Positions 24,285 to 32,896 of a stretch of DNA of 64,000 bases are shown here, piece after piece. Position numbers and translations under genes: made by a program. The notes under the pieces are model-generated. The model worked only from the letters and a program-made list of their open reading frames with translations. It had not been told where the DNA came from and ran no database searches. Source of the stretch: Corallococcus coralloides DSM 2259 (GTDB lineage: Bacteria; Myxococcota; Myxococcia; Myxococcales; Myxococcaceae); NCBI RefSeq assembly GCF_000255295.1, contig NC_017030.1, forward strand, positions 4,340,001 to 4,404,000. Reading direction: 5' to 3'. Positions within the stretch are counted from its first letter, which is position 1. Each line of letters opens with the position of its first letter.

Positions 24285-24671
24285 ATGTCGCTCAAGTCCA
24301 TGCTTCGCGGTACCGCCGTCGCCACGCTGCTCCTCGCCGTGCCCGTGCTCGCCCAGACGGCCGGGCCGTCCGACTCCAACGCCAAGGCCGGCCAGTGCGA
24401 GGGACGCCGGGGCAAGCACGGCGGCGGGGGCCACAAGTTCGGCCGCATGGAGCACCGGCTGGACAAGCAGGTCGCCGAGGGGCGCCTGACGCAGGCCCAG
24501 GCCGACGGTTTCAAGGCGGAGGCGAAGCAGCTCCACGAGGAGATGAAGGCCGCGCGCGCCTCCAGCAACGGCCAGGTGGACGAGGCCACTCGCGCGCAGT
24601 TCAAGGAGCGCCGCAAGGCCCTGAAGGAGAAGATCAAGGCCGCGCTGGCGCCCACGCAGCAGGGCGCCTGA
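24285..24671 (+). CDS. Small exported helical protein, Spy/CpxP-like in outline
   Basis: A 128-residue protein with a signal peptide (cleavage near AQTAG at residue 24), a glycine/histidine-rich patch GKHGGGGHKFG and then two long charged helices (LDKQVAEGRLTQAQADGFKA and ARAQFKERRKALKEKIKAAL). Small periplasmic helical chaperones of the Spy/CpxP/CnrX type have the same outline, but the LTxxQ repeats are only partly present, so this is a weak comparison. CGGAG precedes the ATG. A terminator hairpin follows at 24703. Confidence 0.65.
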   Translation: MSLKSMLRGTAVATLLLAVPVLAQTAGPSDSNAKAGQCEGRRGKHGGGGHKFGRMEHRLDKQVAEGRLTQAQADGFKAEAKQLHEEMKAARASSNGQVDEATRAQFKERRKALKEKIKAALAPTQQGA

Positions 24672-24702
24672 GGTCCCGCCGTGAGTGGGGGACGTGACGT
24701 GA

Positions 24703-24734
24703 GGGCCCCGGTCGGCACAGACTGACCGGGCCCC
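24703..24734 (+). terminator. Terminator hairpin
   Basis: GGGCCCCGGTC pairs with GACCGGGCCCC in an 11-base stem with one mismatch and a 10-base loop, 32 bases after the stop of the small helical protein. No T-run follows. Confidence 0.5.
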
Positions 24735-24753
24735 TACGTCCGCGGGAGTCCCC

Positions 24754-25698
24754 ATGCTTCGCAGTCTGCTCGTCGCCCTCGTCGCACTGACCGCTGGCTG
24801 CCGTGCGCACTCCAGCGCGCCCCAGGCGGAGGTGGCGCAGGCCCCGGTGGACGCGCCGGATGCGCCGGAGTCATCGGTGGTGCTGGTGGCGGACGCGGAG
24901 CTCCAGCGTGTGCAGAAGCGCGCGCAGTACATCGTCGAATCGGAGAAGGGCGCCATCAGCGCCACGGACCTGCTGCTCGCGCGGCCGGACCTGGATCGCT
25001 CGCGGATGAACTGGTTCTTCACCGTGCCGCGCGGCAACGCCTGGTACTCCGTCTTCGGCCGCTTCAATCCGCAGGACGTGTTCGTTCCCGCGTACGCGTA
25101 CCGCGCGCCCATCGAGTTCTCCGGCGAGATGGAGGACTTCCCTGTCGAGTCTCTGCCCGAGGGCATGGACGCCCTGGCCCGCGCTGTGAGCACTGCCTGC
25201 GAGCGCGTCTTCCAGGTGCACGGCCGCAAGCAGCTCAACCCCGTCGTGGTGGAAGAGGACGACGGCATCACCGTCTATGTGCTCCAGGGCTTCGACGACT
25301 CGAACCTGTACCTGCTGGGGGGAGACTTCCGCTTCAAGTTCAGCAAGGACGGCCGCCAGAAGCTCCAGGAGCTGCCCCTGCACCAGGGGCTCATCCCCGT
25401 GTCCGTCGCGCCGGATGCGGACGGCGAACGGCCCCAGTTCTCCGCGCACGCGCACGTGCTCTTCGCGGGGCCGCTGGAGACGGAGCTCGCGCTGGTGATG
25501 CTCTATCCCGCGCTGGGCGGCCTCTTCGTGGGCGGGGGGGACCAGGACCGCGTCTACGCGCTGTCTCCGGATGGCACCATCCGCGAGGTGCGCCTGAGCC
25601 GCGAGGAGGTCCTGCGCGAGCTGCGGCCGGACGGCACCTTCGCACCGCCCGAGGCGCTGAACGCCGAACCGGAGCCCGGCGCGGACGTGGTGCTCTGA
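24754..25698 (+). CDS. Lipoprotein of unknown function
   Basis: A 314-residue protein with a lipoprotein signal (VALTAGC, Cys16). The mature part begins with an acidic alanine/proline linker and continues into a domain with EKGAISATDLLLARPDLDRS, an aromatic WFFTVPRGNAWYSVFGRF stretch and a late GDQDRVYALSPDGTIREVRL segment that looks like one propeller-type blade. I do not recognise a family. It follows a terminator-like hairpin and stands alone; the LysM gene starts 109 bases downstream. Confidence 0.7.
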   Translation: MLRSLLVALVALTAGCRAHSSAPQAEVAQAPVDAPDAPESSVVLVADAELQRVQKRAQYIVESEKGAISATDLLLARPDLDRSRMNWFFTVPRGNAWYSVFGRFNPQDVFVPAYAYRAPIEFSGEMEDFPVESLPEGMDALARAVSTACERVFQVHGRKQLNPVVVEEDDGITVYVLQGFDDSNLYLLGGDFRFKFSKDGRQKLQELPLHQGLIPVSVAPDADGERPQFSAHAHVLFAGPLETELALVMLYPALGGLFVGGGDQDRVYALSPDGTIREVRLSREEVLRELRPDGTFAPPEALNAEPEPGADVVL

Positions 25699-25807
25699 AC
25701 AGCTCCCGCTTGCGCAGTGTTGAGCTTCGTTCAGGCCCTTCCCGGCGGCCCGTCAGGGCCAGCGGGCGGGGTGCTTGAGTTCGCGCCCTCACGACAGGAG
25801 GACGCGG

Positions 25808-26203
25808 ATGGCCTTGCAGAACGACTACCAGGACGTGCTGGACGTGGCGAAGAACGTGGGCGCGAAGATCGAAACGCGCGAGGAGAACGGCAAGCTCGTC
25901 ATCAAGGGCACCGTCGACCACGCCTTCGACCGCGATCGCATGTGGGATCAGATCAAGGCGAAGCACCCGAAGTGGAACGACGAGATCATGGTGATGCTCA
26001 CCGTGACCCACAACGAGCCCTATGGCCTGCACACCGTGAAGTCCGGCGACACGCTCAGCAAGCTCGCCAAGGACATCTACGGGGACATGAAGCTGTACAC
26101 GAAGATCTTCGAGGCCAACAAGGATCAGCTCAAGGACCCGGACCACATCAAGGTGGGCCAGGTCCTCAAGCTGCCGCCGAAGACCATCGCCAACCGCGCC
26201 TGA
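25808..26203 (+). CDS. BON and LysM domain protein, Kbp/YgaU-like
   Basis: A 131-residue protein with a BON-like N-terminal half (residues 5-70, with GKLVIKGTVDHAFDRDRMWD) and a LysM domain (80-128, HTVKSGDTLSKLAKDIYGD to HIKVGQVLKLP). The same order and length define E. coli Kbp (YgaU), a potassium-binding protein; LysM otherwise binds peptidoglycan. No signal peptide is present, so a cytoplasmic role as in Kbp is likely. AGGAGG lies 7 bases before ATG 25808; a longer frame upstream lacks such a site. Potassium binding is inferred from architecture only. Confidence 0.85.
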   Translation: MALQNDYQDVLDVAKNVGAKIETREENGKLVIKGTVDHAFDRDRMWDQIKAKHPKWNDEIMVMLTVTHNEPYGLHTVKSGDTLSKLAKDIYGDMKLYTKIFEANKDQLKDPDHIKVGQVLKLPPKTIANRA

Positions 26204-26215
26204 GCCGCGGCGCTG

Positions 26216-26245
26216 CCGGTGGACCGCTGCCTCGCGGCCCACCGG
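26216..26245. terminator. Bidirectional terminator between convergent genes
   Basis: CCGGTGG and CCACCGG enclose an inner CCGC/GCGG stem, giving about 11 pairs with one mismatch and a 6-base loop, exactly between the convergent LysM and cysteine-rich lipoprotein genes. Confidence 0.5.
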
Positions 26246-26254
26246 TGCGGTGAC

Positions 26255-26935
26255 TCAAGGGCAGTACGGGCAGTCCACCGTCGCCTCGAGCGAGTCGTAG
26301 ACGAGGCAGTTCTGGTCCGCGGCGTTGTCGTTCTTCTGCTGGCAGCGGTAGTTCCACACGGAAGCGCACTGCGTGTAGACCTGCGCGTCGCCGGTGGGTC
26401 CCTGGTAGGTGGACGTGCAGGTGCCGCCCGAGCTTCCACCCGACACGGTGCAGGTGTTGGGGTCGGTGTTGCTCGTGCACTTCATGCCGGAGCAGTTGGT
26501 GCCGCTGCCCATCCACTTGCCCGAACAGCTGGCCCCGTTGGTGCGCTGCTCACAGAGCACGCGGTTCAGGTTCCCGTCGTAGTAGGCGCACGCACCGCTG
26601 CTGCCGCCGCCACCACCCCCGCCGCCCCCACCGCCGGACGGCGTTCCAAAGCTCCAGTCAGGCGTCCTCGGCTCCGAGTAGGAGGAGAGGTAGACCGTGC
26701 CGTCCGAGAAGCCGGCCTCCTCGCACGAGTCCCCGTCGAAGTAGCCGCAGTAGTCCCAGTCGTCGCACCAGAAGTCGCGGCACTCGTCCTCGGTGTCCTC
26801 ATTGCAGAAGTAGATGGACGAGCCATGGACGCAGGCGCCCTGGGAGGCGAAGCACCCGGGCAGCACGAGGCCCACCGCGAGGGACAGGAGGACGGCGGAC
26901 ACAACGCCCGAAAGAGGACGAGGGGATGGGGTCAT
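26255..26935 (-). CDS. Cysteine-rich lipoprotein with polyglycine linker
   Basis: A 226-residue protein with a lipoprotein signal (VLPGC, Cys28). Two cysteine-rich regions (about 28-75 and 115-226, some twenty cysteines in all) are joined by a run of eleven glycines at residues 101-111 (DNA 26603-26635). The N-terminal part is very acidic (FCNEDTEDECRDFWCDDWDY). Disulphide-rich extracellular modules of this kind are common surface lipoproteins in myxobacteria, with unknown roles. It is convergent with the LysM gene. Confidence 0.75.
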   Translation of the reverse strand: MTPSPRPLSGVVSAVLLSLAVGLVLPGCFASQGACVHGSSIYFCNEDTEDECRDFWCDDWDYCGYFDGDSCEEAGFSDGTVYLSSYSEPRTPDWSFGTPSGGGGGGGGGGGSSGACAYYDGNLNRVLCEQRTNGASCSGKWMGSGTNCSGMKCTSNTDPNTCTVSGGSSGGTCTSTYQGPTGDAQVYTQCASVWNYRCQQKNDNAADQNCLVYDSLEATVDCPYCP

Positions 26936-26994
26936 CCGCCGGAATGTAGCTTCAAGCCGGTGCGGGATTCAGCTGGGTCGTCGCCGCCACGGGC

Positions 26995-28554
26995 CTAGAG
27001 CCCCCGCAGGCGCGCGGCCCAGGCGAGGTAGGCGCCGCGCGGCTCCACGAGCGGGTCGCGGAAGAGGGCGCGGATGTCGGCGGTGTCCACCTGACCGGCG
27101 TCAAAGGCCCGGTAGAGGCTGTCCCCCAGGAGGTAGCCGAGCGCGTGGCTGACGCCGTGGAACAGGCGGTCGCGGCGCAGGGGGAGGAGCTTCACGGCCT
27201 CGTCGGGGGCCTCGGACTCCGTGGCCTTGTGGGCGAGCACGAAGGCGGCGATCTGCCGCTCCAGACCCCGGGCCTCGCCGAAGCGCTTCGCCCACTCCGT
27301 GACGTTGGGGCAGGTGCGGCGCGGGTTGATCAGCTTGGAGCCGAAGAAGCCCAGGGCCTCTTCCAGACAGCGTGCGTAGAAGGCCTCGGACGCGCCGCGC
27401 GGGGCGTCCATGGCGTCGCCCACGGCGCAGTGACGCACGAAGTGGGCGGCCTCCTCCGCGGCGTGGTTGAGGGACAGCGACGCGAGGTAGGCCGTGCGCG
27501 CGCGCGGGATATAGCCGCTCTCGCGCGACAGGATGTGCTTGCGCAGCTGGGACAGCTCCGCCTGGGTGAAGCGGCCCCGCCGGCGGATGCGGGCGAGCAC
27601 GTCGCCGTCCGCCGCCGTGGTCACCTCCACCGAGTCCAGCTCGCGGCCCACGGGCACGCCCGCGAGCCCGCCGATGAGCTCCGCCATGTCCCGGAAGCGC
27701 TCCGCGGCGCTGCGGTCCAGGAGGGGCGCGTCGTCGCCTTCGGCCTCCAGGTAGTCCAGGAAGCTCTGCTGGCAGAGGACGGGCGAGGCGTTCATCAGGC
27801 ACAGCGCGCCGTCCGCCAGCTCCACGGCCTCCGCGCTGCCCAGCCGGCCCTCTCGCGCGAGGCGCCACCAGAGCCCTTCGGCGTTCTGGTACACGACGAG
27901 GCCGCGGCGCGGATGGGCGTCTCCCAGCGCGCGCTCCACCTGCGCGGGCAGGTGGCAGGGCGCGGCGTGGAACTGGCCCACCAGCACCATCACCAGCGGG
28001 ACGTCCTCCGCGCGGGCCACGTGGGCGATGCGCTCCGCGGCGAAGGCGTCGCGCAGCGCGAGCGAACGCTCTCCCTGGGCCCGCCGGTCGATGGCGGCCA
28101 CCTGGAGCTTGAGGCGCTTCGCGAAGGCGAGCACCGCGCGGATGCCGGCGCCGGGACCGAAGCCCGGGGTGGGGCCATGGCCCAGCCGGGACATCAGGGT
28201 GCGCTCGGGCAGGCGTCCCGCGAGGTACGCGTCGAGCGCGGCTTGATGACGGCCTTCCACGCACTCGAGCGCCAGCACGACGCGGCGACCGGAGGCGAGG
28301 GCGCGCTCGGCGAGGTCCAGGTAGGTCTGCTGGGCGAGCGGCAGCGTGTGGTAGTCGCCGACGTAGACGAGGTCCGACGCGGCGATGCGCTGGTGCACGT
28401 GGGTCAGGGGGACCACGCGCTGATAGGTGCTCGTGCGCCGGCGGTAGCGGGCCTCGTAGGCGCGGAACGCTTCGGTGCGGCCTTCGACCACCCGGGCAAT
28501 CTGGGCGCGTTGACGGCGGAAGAGGGCGAGGTGAAGGGCAAGCGACGCGCGCAT
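26995..28554 (-). CDS. ChaN-like domain protein
   Basis: A 519-residue protein. Residues 40-270 match the ChaN/haem-binding uptake fold: VYVGDYHTLPLAQQTYLDLA, then VVLALECVEGRHQAALDAYL and VLVGQFHAAPCHLPAQVERA carry the conserved histidine, glutamate and histidine. The C-terminal 240 residues are helical and unassigned. ChaN in Campylobacter binds haem and is linked to iron uptake. Here no signal peptide or lipobox is seen. The gene is divergent from the TonB-dependent receptor at 28667, which supports a link to uptake, but direct haem binding is unproven. Start ATG 28554; longer starts enter the divergent promoter. Confidence 0.75.
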   Translation of the reverse strand: MRASLALHLALFRRQRAQIARVVEGRTEAFRAYEARYRRRTSTYQRVVPLTHVHQRIAASDLVYVGDYHTLPLAQQTYLDLAERALASGRRVVLALECVEGRHQAALDAYLAGRLPERTLMSRLGHGPTPGFGPGAGIRAVLAFAKRLKLQVAAIDRRAQGERSLALRDAFAAERIAHVARAEDVPLVMVLVGQFHAAPCHLPAQVERALGDAHPRRGLVVYQNAEGLWWRLAREGRLGSAEAVELADGALCLMNASPVLCQQSFLDYLEAEGDDAPLLDRSAAERFRDMAELIGGLAGVPVGRELDSVEVTTAADGDVLARIRRRGRFTQAELSQLRKHILSRESGYIPRARTAYLASLSLNHAAEEAAHFVRHCAVGDAMDAPRGASEAFYARCLEEALGFFGSKLINPRRTCPNVTEWAKRFGEARGLERQIAAFVLAHKATESEAPDEAVKLLPLRRDRLFHGVSHALGYLLGDSLYRAFDAGQVDTADIRALFRDPLVEPRGAYLAWAARLRGL

Positions 28555-28613
28555 GGAGCGACAGGCACCGTCGCATGCGCTCGCGGGGGCGGCAAAAAAT
28601 CGGCGGGACGCGG

Positions 28614-28626
28614 GCAGGTGGCCTGC
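28614..28626. promoter_or_regulatory. Palindrome in ChaN/TonB-receptor divergent region
   Basis: GCAGG-TGG-CCTGC is a 13-base palindrome directly before a TTGACT hexamer (28627-28632) that could be the -35 of the receptor gene. A metal-responsive or other operator is possible; it does not match the 19-base Fur consensus. Confidence 0.3.
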
Positions 28627-28666
28627 TTGACTCGCATGGCCCTGCAACGGACCATCGTCGTCAATC

Positions 28667-31600
28667 TTGCAGACCGTTCTTCCTCGCACGCTCATCCTCT
28701 GTGCCGTGGTGTTTTCCGCGGCCCCCGTTCACGCGCAAGAGGCCGCGCTGCTGCACGCGTCGCCGCCGCGCGCCGAGGCCCGGCAGCCCCTCCAGTTGGA
28801 TGCGACGCTGGTGGATGGCGGCAAGGTGCTGGAGCTCTTCGTCCGCTATCGCGGCCCGGGCGAGGCGTACGTCCAGGTCCCCATGGAGCGGCAGTACGGA
28901 GACCTGTACCGCGCGGTGATTCCCGCCGAGCACATGGTGTCACCCGGCGTGGAGTACTTCGTCGAGGCGGCGATGGTGGATGGGGCGCGCACGCCGCTCT
29001 TCATGTCCGCGCTCCGGCCCGCGAGGGTGATGGTGGGGACGCAGACTCCGGAGCCACCGCCGGCCCGGGTGCCGCCGGGCCGCAAGGGGGCCCGTGAAGC
29101 CCCCAGGTCCTCGCCCGACATCGATGCCTTCGCGCCGCCGTCGGGGGCAGGGGAGGACGATGCCGCGAGCAGCGCTCCGACGCCGCCTCCGTCCAATGGA
29201 CCGGGCGTACGCACGGGGACCCCCGATTCGCGGACGTCGAATCGAGCGGACAACGCGGACTCCCGCCCGGGAGTCTCCGACCCACGAACATCGAGCATCC
29301 CCAGCGGTACGGACCCGCGTGCTTCGAATCGGACGGCCGCGTCCGACTCCCGGGCTTCGAGCCGCGCGGACGGCACGGACCCGCGAGCCCCAAGCCGGAC
29401 GGATGCACAGGACTCGCGCACGGCCCGAACGGACGGTTCGCGCGCGCCGACCCGAACGGATGCGTCCGACTCTCGGGCTCCAACTCGCGCGAGCGGTACG
29501 GACTCGCGGACTTCCGGCCGCGCGGGCAACAGCTCCGACGACGCCATGGCTGCGCTCAACGCGGACCTTCCTCCGGAACCGCGCGCCGACTCCCGCGCTT
29601 CCTCCTCGTCCCGCAGCACCCTGGACGACGACCTGGCGCTCTACAGCGCGGAGGACGTGCTCGCGGTGACGACCCTCCAGGAGGAGGCCGTCCGCACCGT
29701 GCCGGCCATCGGAGCTTCCTTCAACCGCGCGCAGATGATCGCTCTGGGCGCCCGCACGGTGGCGGACGTGCTGGACGTGGTGCCCGGTGTGTCCGTCAGC
29801 CGCGACGTGCAGGGCTTCCACCGCACCGCCATCCGCGGCCTGCGCAACGACGCGGAGGTGCTCTTCCTGCTCGACGGCCACCGCCTCAACAACTTCTTCG
29901 ACGGCAAGGCGCTCATGAACCTGCCGGTGGAGAACCTGGAGCGCATCGAGGTCATCCGCGGCCCCGGCTCCGCCGTCTACGGCGCGGGCGCCTTCCAGGG
30001 CGTCGTCAACCTCGTCACCAACCACGCCGACGGCGCGCGCGGCGCCATCACCACCGGCGGAGTCCCCCGCGACGACGGCCGCCTGGCGCTCGCCACCGAC
30101 GGCCACCTGTCCGCCGCGCACACCACCGGCGACCTGCGCCTGTTCGCGGACCTGGACCTCTGGTCCCAGGAGGGTGATTCGCTCGTCATCGACCATGACG
30201 CGCTCGACGACGAGGCCGTGGCCCAGGGCCTGCGCGACGTGGACCAGCCCGCGGGCCGCACCCGCGACGGGCGCTTCTTCGTCAACGCGGGCGGAGGCGT
30301 GTCCTACGGCCTGGACAGTGCCGGCCGCCTGGGCGTCACCGCGCGCTACCTCTCCGAGAAGCGCGACGCGCTCGTCGGCCTGTTCGACACCGTGGGCAAC
30401 GACTCCCAGCTGTCCTGGGACATGCTGCTCGCGGACCTCACCTGGGAGCGGCCCTTCTCCGACGGCGGCCAGGTGCGCGCCCGGCTGGGCTTCGATCAGC
30501 AGTCCACCAACCGCCTGTTCCAGCTCACGCCGCGGGACTTCCGCACCGGGGACGGCCTGGACCGCCGCTTCCCCGAGGGACTCCAGGAGCAGACGCGGGT
30601 CACCGTGCGCACCGTGACGGCCTCCGTGGACGCGGACTTCGCGCTGGCGAAGGAGAACCACCTCACGCTGGGCTTCGTCGCCGAACAGCAGTCGCTGTCC
30701 CAGTACGACTACACCACGAACTACACGCTCGACGGCCGCCTGCGCCCCAGCCCCGCCGCCCCTGAAGGGCTGGTGGACCTCACGAAGGGCGCGGCCTCCC
30801 GTCGCCTCAACCTGGGCCTCTCCGCGCAGGACCAGTGGACCGTGCTCTCCGCGCTCACGCTCACCTTCGGCCTGCGCCTGGACGCCATCCAGCTCCCCGA
30901 CGCGCAGACGTCGGGCACGCTCGACGCCAGCAAGATGGTGGTGCGGGTCAACCCGCGCGTGGGCCTGGTCATCGCCGCGTCGGACGCGCTGGTGCTCAAG
31001 GCGCTGTACGGCCGCGCCTTCCGCGCCCCCACGCCCCAGGAGCTGGTCGAGCGCATCCCCGACACCGACTACAACCAGGGCCGCTTCGAGGGAAACCCGC
31101 TCCTGAAGCCCACCACCGTGGACACCTTCGAGCTGGGCATGGACCTGGTCCAGGCCGCGGGCGACACCCGCGTGCGCGTGCGCGCCAACGCCTTCCTGCA
31201 GAACTTCGCCTCGCCCATCACCCCCGTGGACACCAGCGGCAACATCGTCCCCCTGCGCAACCGCGAGCTGGGCGTGCGCGTGTACGGCGTGGAGGCGGAG
31301 GCCCGCCTGGAGGCGTCCAAGCGCGCCGTCGCGTGGGTCAACGCCAGCCTGTCCCGCGCGCAGGACCTGGAAGTGCCGGAGCAGTCCCGGCTGCTCACGG
31401 ACGTGCCCCAGGCGCGCTTCAACGCGGGCGTGTCCATGCCCCTGGGGGACTGGCTGAACCTGGACGTGGTGGTGCGCTCCGGCGCCGAGCGCCGCAACAA
31501 CAACCGCTCCACGCTGGAGCTCATCCGCCGCTACGAGATCCCCGCCTACAGCCTCATCACCGCGCAGCTGCGCACCGAGCCCTTCTGGGAGCACTTCGAG

Positions 31601-31729
31601 GTGACGCTCTACGCCCAGAACCTCTTCGATCACGACCTGCGCGACGACGTGCCCCGGCCGGACCGCGTCACCGGCCTGCTGCCGCGCGAGGGCGTGTCCG
31701 GCTACCTCACCCTGAGGGCCTCCTACTGA
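28667..31729 (+). CDS. TonB-dependent outer membrane receptor with repeat linker
   Basis: A 1020-residue outer membrane protein. After a signal peptide (to about residue 23, VHAQ) comes an unusual immunoglobulin-like domain (25-122), then a disordered linker of DSR/DPR repeats (187-287), then the plug domain (about 345-465, with VLDVVPGVSVSRDVQGFHRT and IEVIRGPGSAVYGAGAFQGV) and a 22-strand barrel ending in the aromatic terminus LTLRASY. Such receptors import siderophores, haem, cobalamin or sugars with TonB energy. The start is a TTG at 28667 without a clear ribosome site, so the N-terminus is uncertain. Its stop overlaps the next start (TGATG). Substrate unknown. Confidence 0.9.
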   Translation: MQTVLPRTLILCAVVFSAAPVHAQEAALLHASPPRAEARQPLQLDATLVDGGKVLELFVRYRGPGEAYVQVPMERQYGDLYRAVIPAEHMVSPGVEYFVEAAMVDGARTPLFMSALRPARVMVGTQTPEPPPARVPPGRKGAREAPRSSPDIDAFAPPSGAGEDDAASSAPTPPPSNGPGVRTGTPDSRTSNRADNADSRPGVSDPRTSSIPSGTDPRASNRTAASDSRASSRADGTDPRAPSRTDAQDSRTARTDGSRAPTRTDASDSRAPTRASGTDSRTSGRAGNSSDDAMAALNADLPPEPRADSRASSSSRSTLDDDLALYSAEDVLAVTTLQEEAVRTVPAIGASFNRAQMIALGARTVADVLDVVPGVSVSRDVQGFHRTAIRGLRNDAEVLFLLDGHRLNNFFDGKALMNLPVENLERIEVIRGPGSAVYGAGAFQGVVNLVTNHADGARGAITTGGVPRDDGRLALATDGHLSAAHTTGDLRLFADLDLWSQEGDSLVIDHDALDDEAVAQGLRDVDQPAGRTRDGRFFVNAGGGVSYGLDSAGRLGVTARYLSEKRDALVGLFDTVGNDSQLSWDMLLADLTWERPFSDGGQVRARLGFDQQSTNRLFQLTPRDFRTGDGLDRRFPEGLQEQTRVTVRTVTASVDADFALAKENHLTLGFVAEQQSLSQYDYTTNYTLDGRLRPSPAAPEGLVDLTKGAASRRLNLGLSAQDQWTVLSALTLTFGLRLDAIQLPDAQTSGTLDASKMVVRVNPRVGLVIAASDALVLKALYGRAFRAPTPQELVERIPDTDYNQGRFEGNPLLKPTTVDTFELGMDLVQAAGDTRVRVRANAFLQNFASPITPVDTSGNIVPLRNRELGVRVYGVEAEARLEASKRAVAWVNASLSRAQDLEVPEQSRLLTDVPQARFNAGVSMPLGDWLNLDVVVRSGAERRNNNRSTLELIRRYEIPAYSLITAQLRTEPFWEHFEVTLYAQNLFDHDLRDDVPRPDRVTGLLPREGVSGYLTLRASY
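29225..29527 (+). repeat. DSR/DPR repeat encoding a disordered linker
   Basis: Within the receptor gene, residues 187-287 hold nine or ten copies of a loose 11-residue unit with D-S/P-R at 187, 198, 205, 217, 227, 238, 249, 268 and 279, separated by Thr/Ala/Ser/Arg. It is low complexity and predicted disordered. Confidence 0.8.
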
Positions 31730-32559
31730 TGGACCGCCGCCACCTCACCGCCGCGCTCGCCGCGCTCACGCTGCTGCCCGGCTGCCTTGCGTACAACGAC
31801 TCCTGCACCCCGCTGGTGGACGACCCCGACGCCGTCGTGGGCTACCTGGGCGAGGAGGTGCAACTGGGCTCCGCCTTCACCCGCCACGACAACAACGCGC
31901 TGGGGCAGCTGGCCGCGGACGCGTTCCTCCACGCGGAGGACGGCGCCGCGAAGCCCACGGACCTGGGCATCATCAACGGCGGCTCGCTGCGCGATGAAGG
32001 CCTGTGCGTCACCCGCACGTCCCTGCGCACCGGGCCGCTCACCGACGGCGTCCTGCACGAGGTCATCCTCTTCGAGAACCTCCTCGTGACGGTGGACCTC
32101 ACGGAGAAGCAGCTCGTGGACCTCTTCGAGCACTCCGTGGAGGCGCTGGCCGTGGAGGGGCAGGCCATCGTGTCGCCGTCCGGCGCGTTCCTCCACGTGT
32201 CCGAGGGCACCACCCTGCGCGTGGACTGCGGGCGTCCGGTGGGCCAGCGCGTGACGGCGCTGCGGGTGCGCGGACGCGACGTGTCCATCCCCGCGCGCGA
32301 CGACGCGTCCATCCGCTACCGGGTGGCGATGTCCACGTTCCTGCTGGAGGGAGGGGACGGCTACGGCGGCATCCTGGGCAACGCGGGACAGGACCCGGAC
32401 CGCAACCCGGTGACGGCGCGCAAGCTGGGCGGCACGGACGCCAACATCGCGGCGGCGTACATGAAGAGCACGTACCCCAGCCCGGTCCAGGCGCTGAAGG
32501 AAGCCCCGCGCATCGTCTTCACCAACTGCGCCCGGCCCTCCCGGCCCGCCCCGCGCTGA
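31729..32559 (+). CDS. Lipoprotein with lone 5'-nucleotidase C-terminal domain
   Basis: A 276-residue protein with a lipoprotein signal (LLPGC, Cys18) followed by the substrate-binding C-terminal domain of UshA-type 5'-nucleotidases: IINGGSLRDEG, DGVLHEVILFENLLVTVDLT, GAFLHVSEGTTLRVDCG and the closing MSTFLLEGGDGYG. The metallophosphatase domain that normally comes first (about 350 residues with metal-binding motifs) is absent. It is coupled to the TonB receptor gene by a TGATG overlap, so I infer a surface nucleotide-binding partner of that receptor. Without the catalytic half it should bind but not hydrolyse. Confidence 0.85.
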   Translation: MDRRHLTAALAALTLLPGCLAYNDSCTPLVDDPDAVVGYLGEEVQLGSAFTRHDNNALGQLAADAFLHAEDGAAKPTDLGIINGGSLRDEGLCVTRTSLRTGPLTDGVLHEVILFENLLVTVDLTEKQLVDLFEHSVEALAVEGQAIVSPSGAFLHVSEGTTLRVDCGRPVGQRVTALRVRGRDVSIPARDDASIRYRVAMSTFLLEGGDGYGGILGNAGQDPDRNPVTARKLGGTDANIAAAYMKSTYPSPVQALKEAPRIVFTNCARPSRPAPR

Positions 32560-32605
32560 CGTCGCGCGCGGTGTCGGACTTGCGGGGGCCGGGGTGGACG
32601 CGCCC

Positions 32606-32887
32606 TTACGGCTTGGAGGGCTCGTCCGAGGAGGCCGGGGCGCTGGACGTCACCACCGCCGGAGCGGAGGTGGCCGTCTGCGCCGCGGCGGCCACCGGCC
32701 GTGGAGGCAGGGGGCCCAGCACGTCATTGACCGAAGGCATGCGGCGGATGTCCGCGCGGGCGACCTTCCATGCCTGCTGGACGATCCACGACAGGGAACG
32801 ATCCTGCCGCGTCGCCTCACGCTGGATCTCTTCCAGCATGTCCTCGGGAAAGTAGAGGGATTGCTTGCGGTGATCCGTGGTGGCCAT
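32606..32887 (-). CDS. Ribbon-helix-helix protein, KQSLYFPE family (paralog 2)
   Basis: A 93-residue protein whose first 50 residues (KQSLYFPEDMLEEIQREATR, then QDRSLSWIVQQAWKVAR) match a short ribbon-helix-helix-like family that I know from myxobacteria (TIGR04563-like). The strand KQSLYF would enter the DNA groove of a dimer. The tail from residue 60 is alanine/proline/serine-rich and absent from its neighbour. It starts 9 bases after the stop of paralog 1 and the two are about 70 percent identical over the core, so they arose by tandem duplication. Targets unknown. Confidence 0.82.
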   Translation of the reverse strand: MATTDHRKQSLYFPEDMLEEIQREATRQDRSLSWIVQQAWKVARADIRRMPSVNDVLGPLPPRPVAAAAQTATSAPAVVTSSAPASSDEPSKP

Positions 32888-32896
32888 TGCCCTGCC

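Noticed and set aside
26603-26635. Polyglycine run as a substrate for the BTRD1 lipoprotein, since BTRD1 occurs in polyglycine hydrolases
   Set aside because: The genes are 29 kb apart, the repeat domain is not the known catalytic part, and a polyglycine linker is common; no real link is visible.
28940-31633. An 897-codon open frame on the minus strand opposite the TonB receptor gene
   Set aside because: High GC removes stop codons from antisense frames; the product is rich in His/Arg/Gly/Val with no domain, and the + strand encodes a full receptor with signal peptide and plug motifs.
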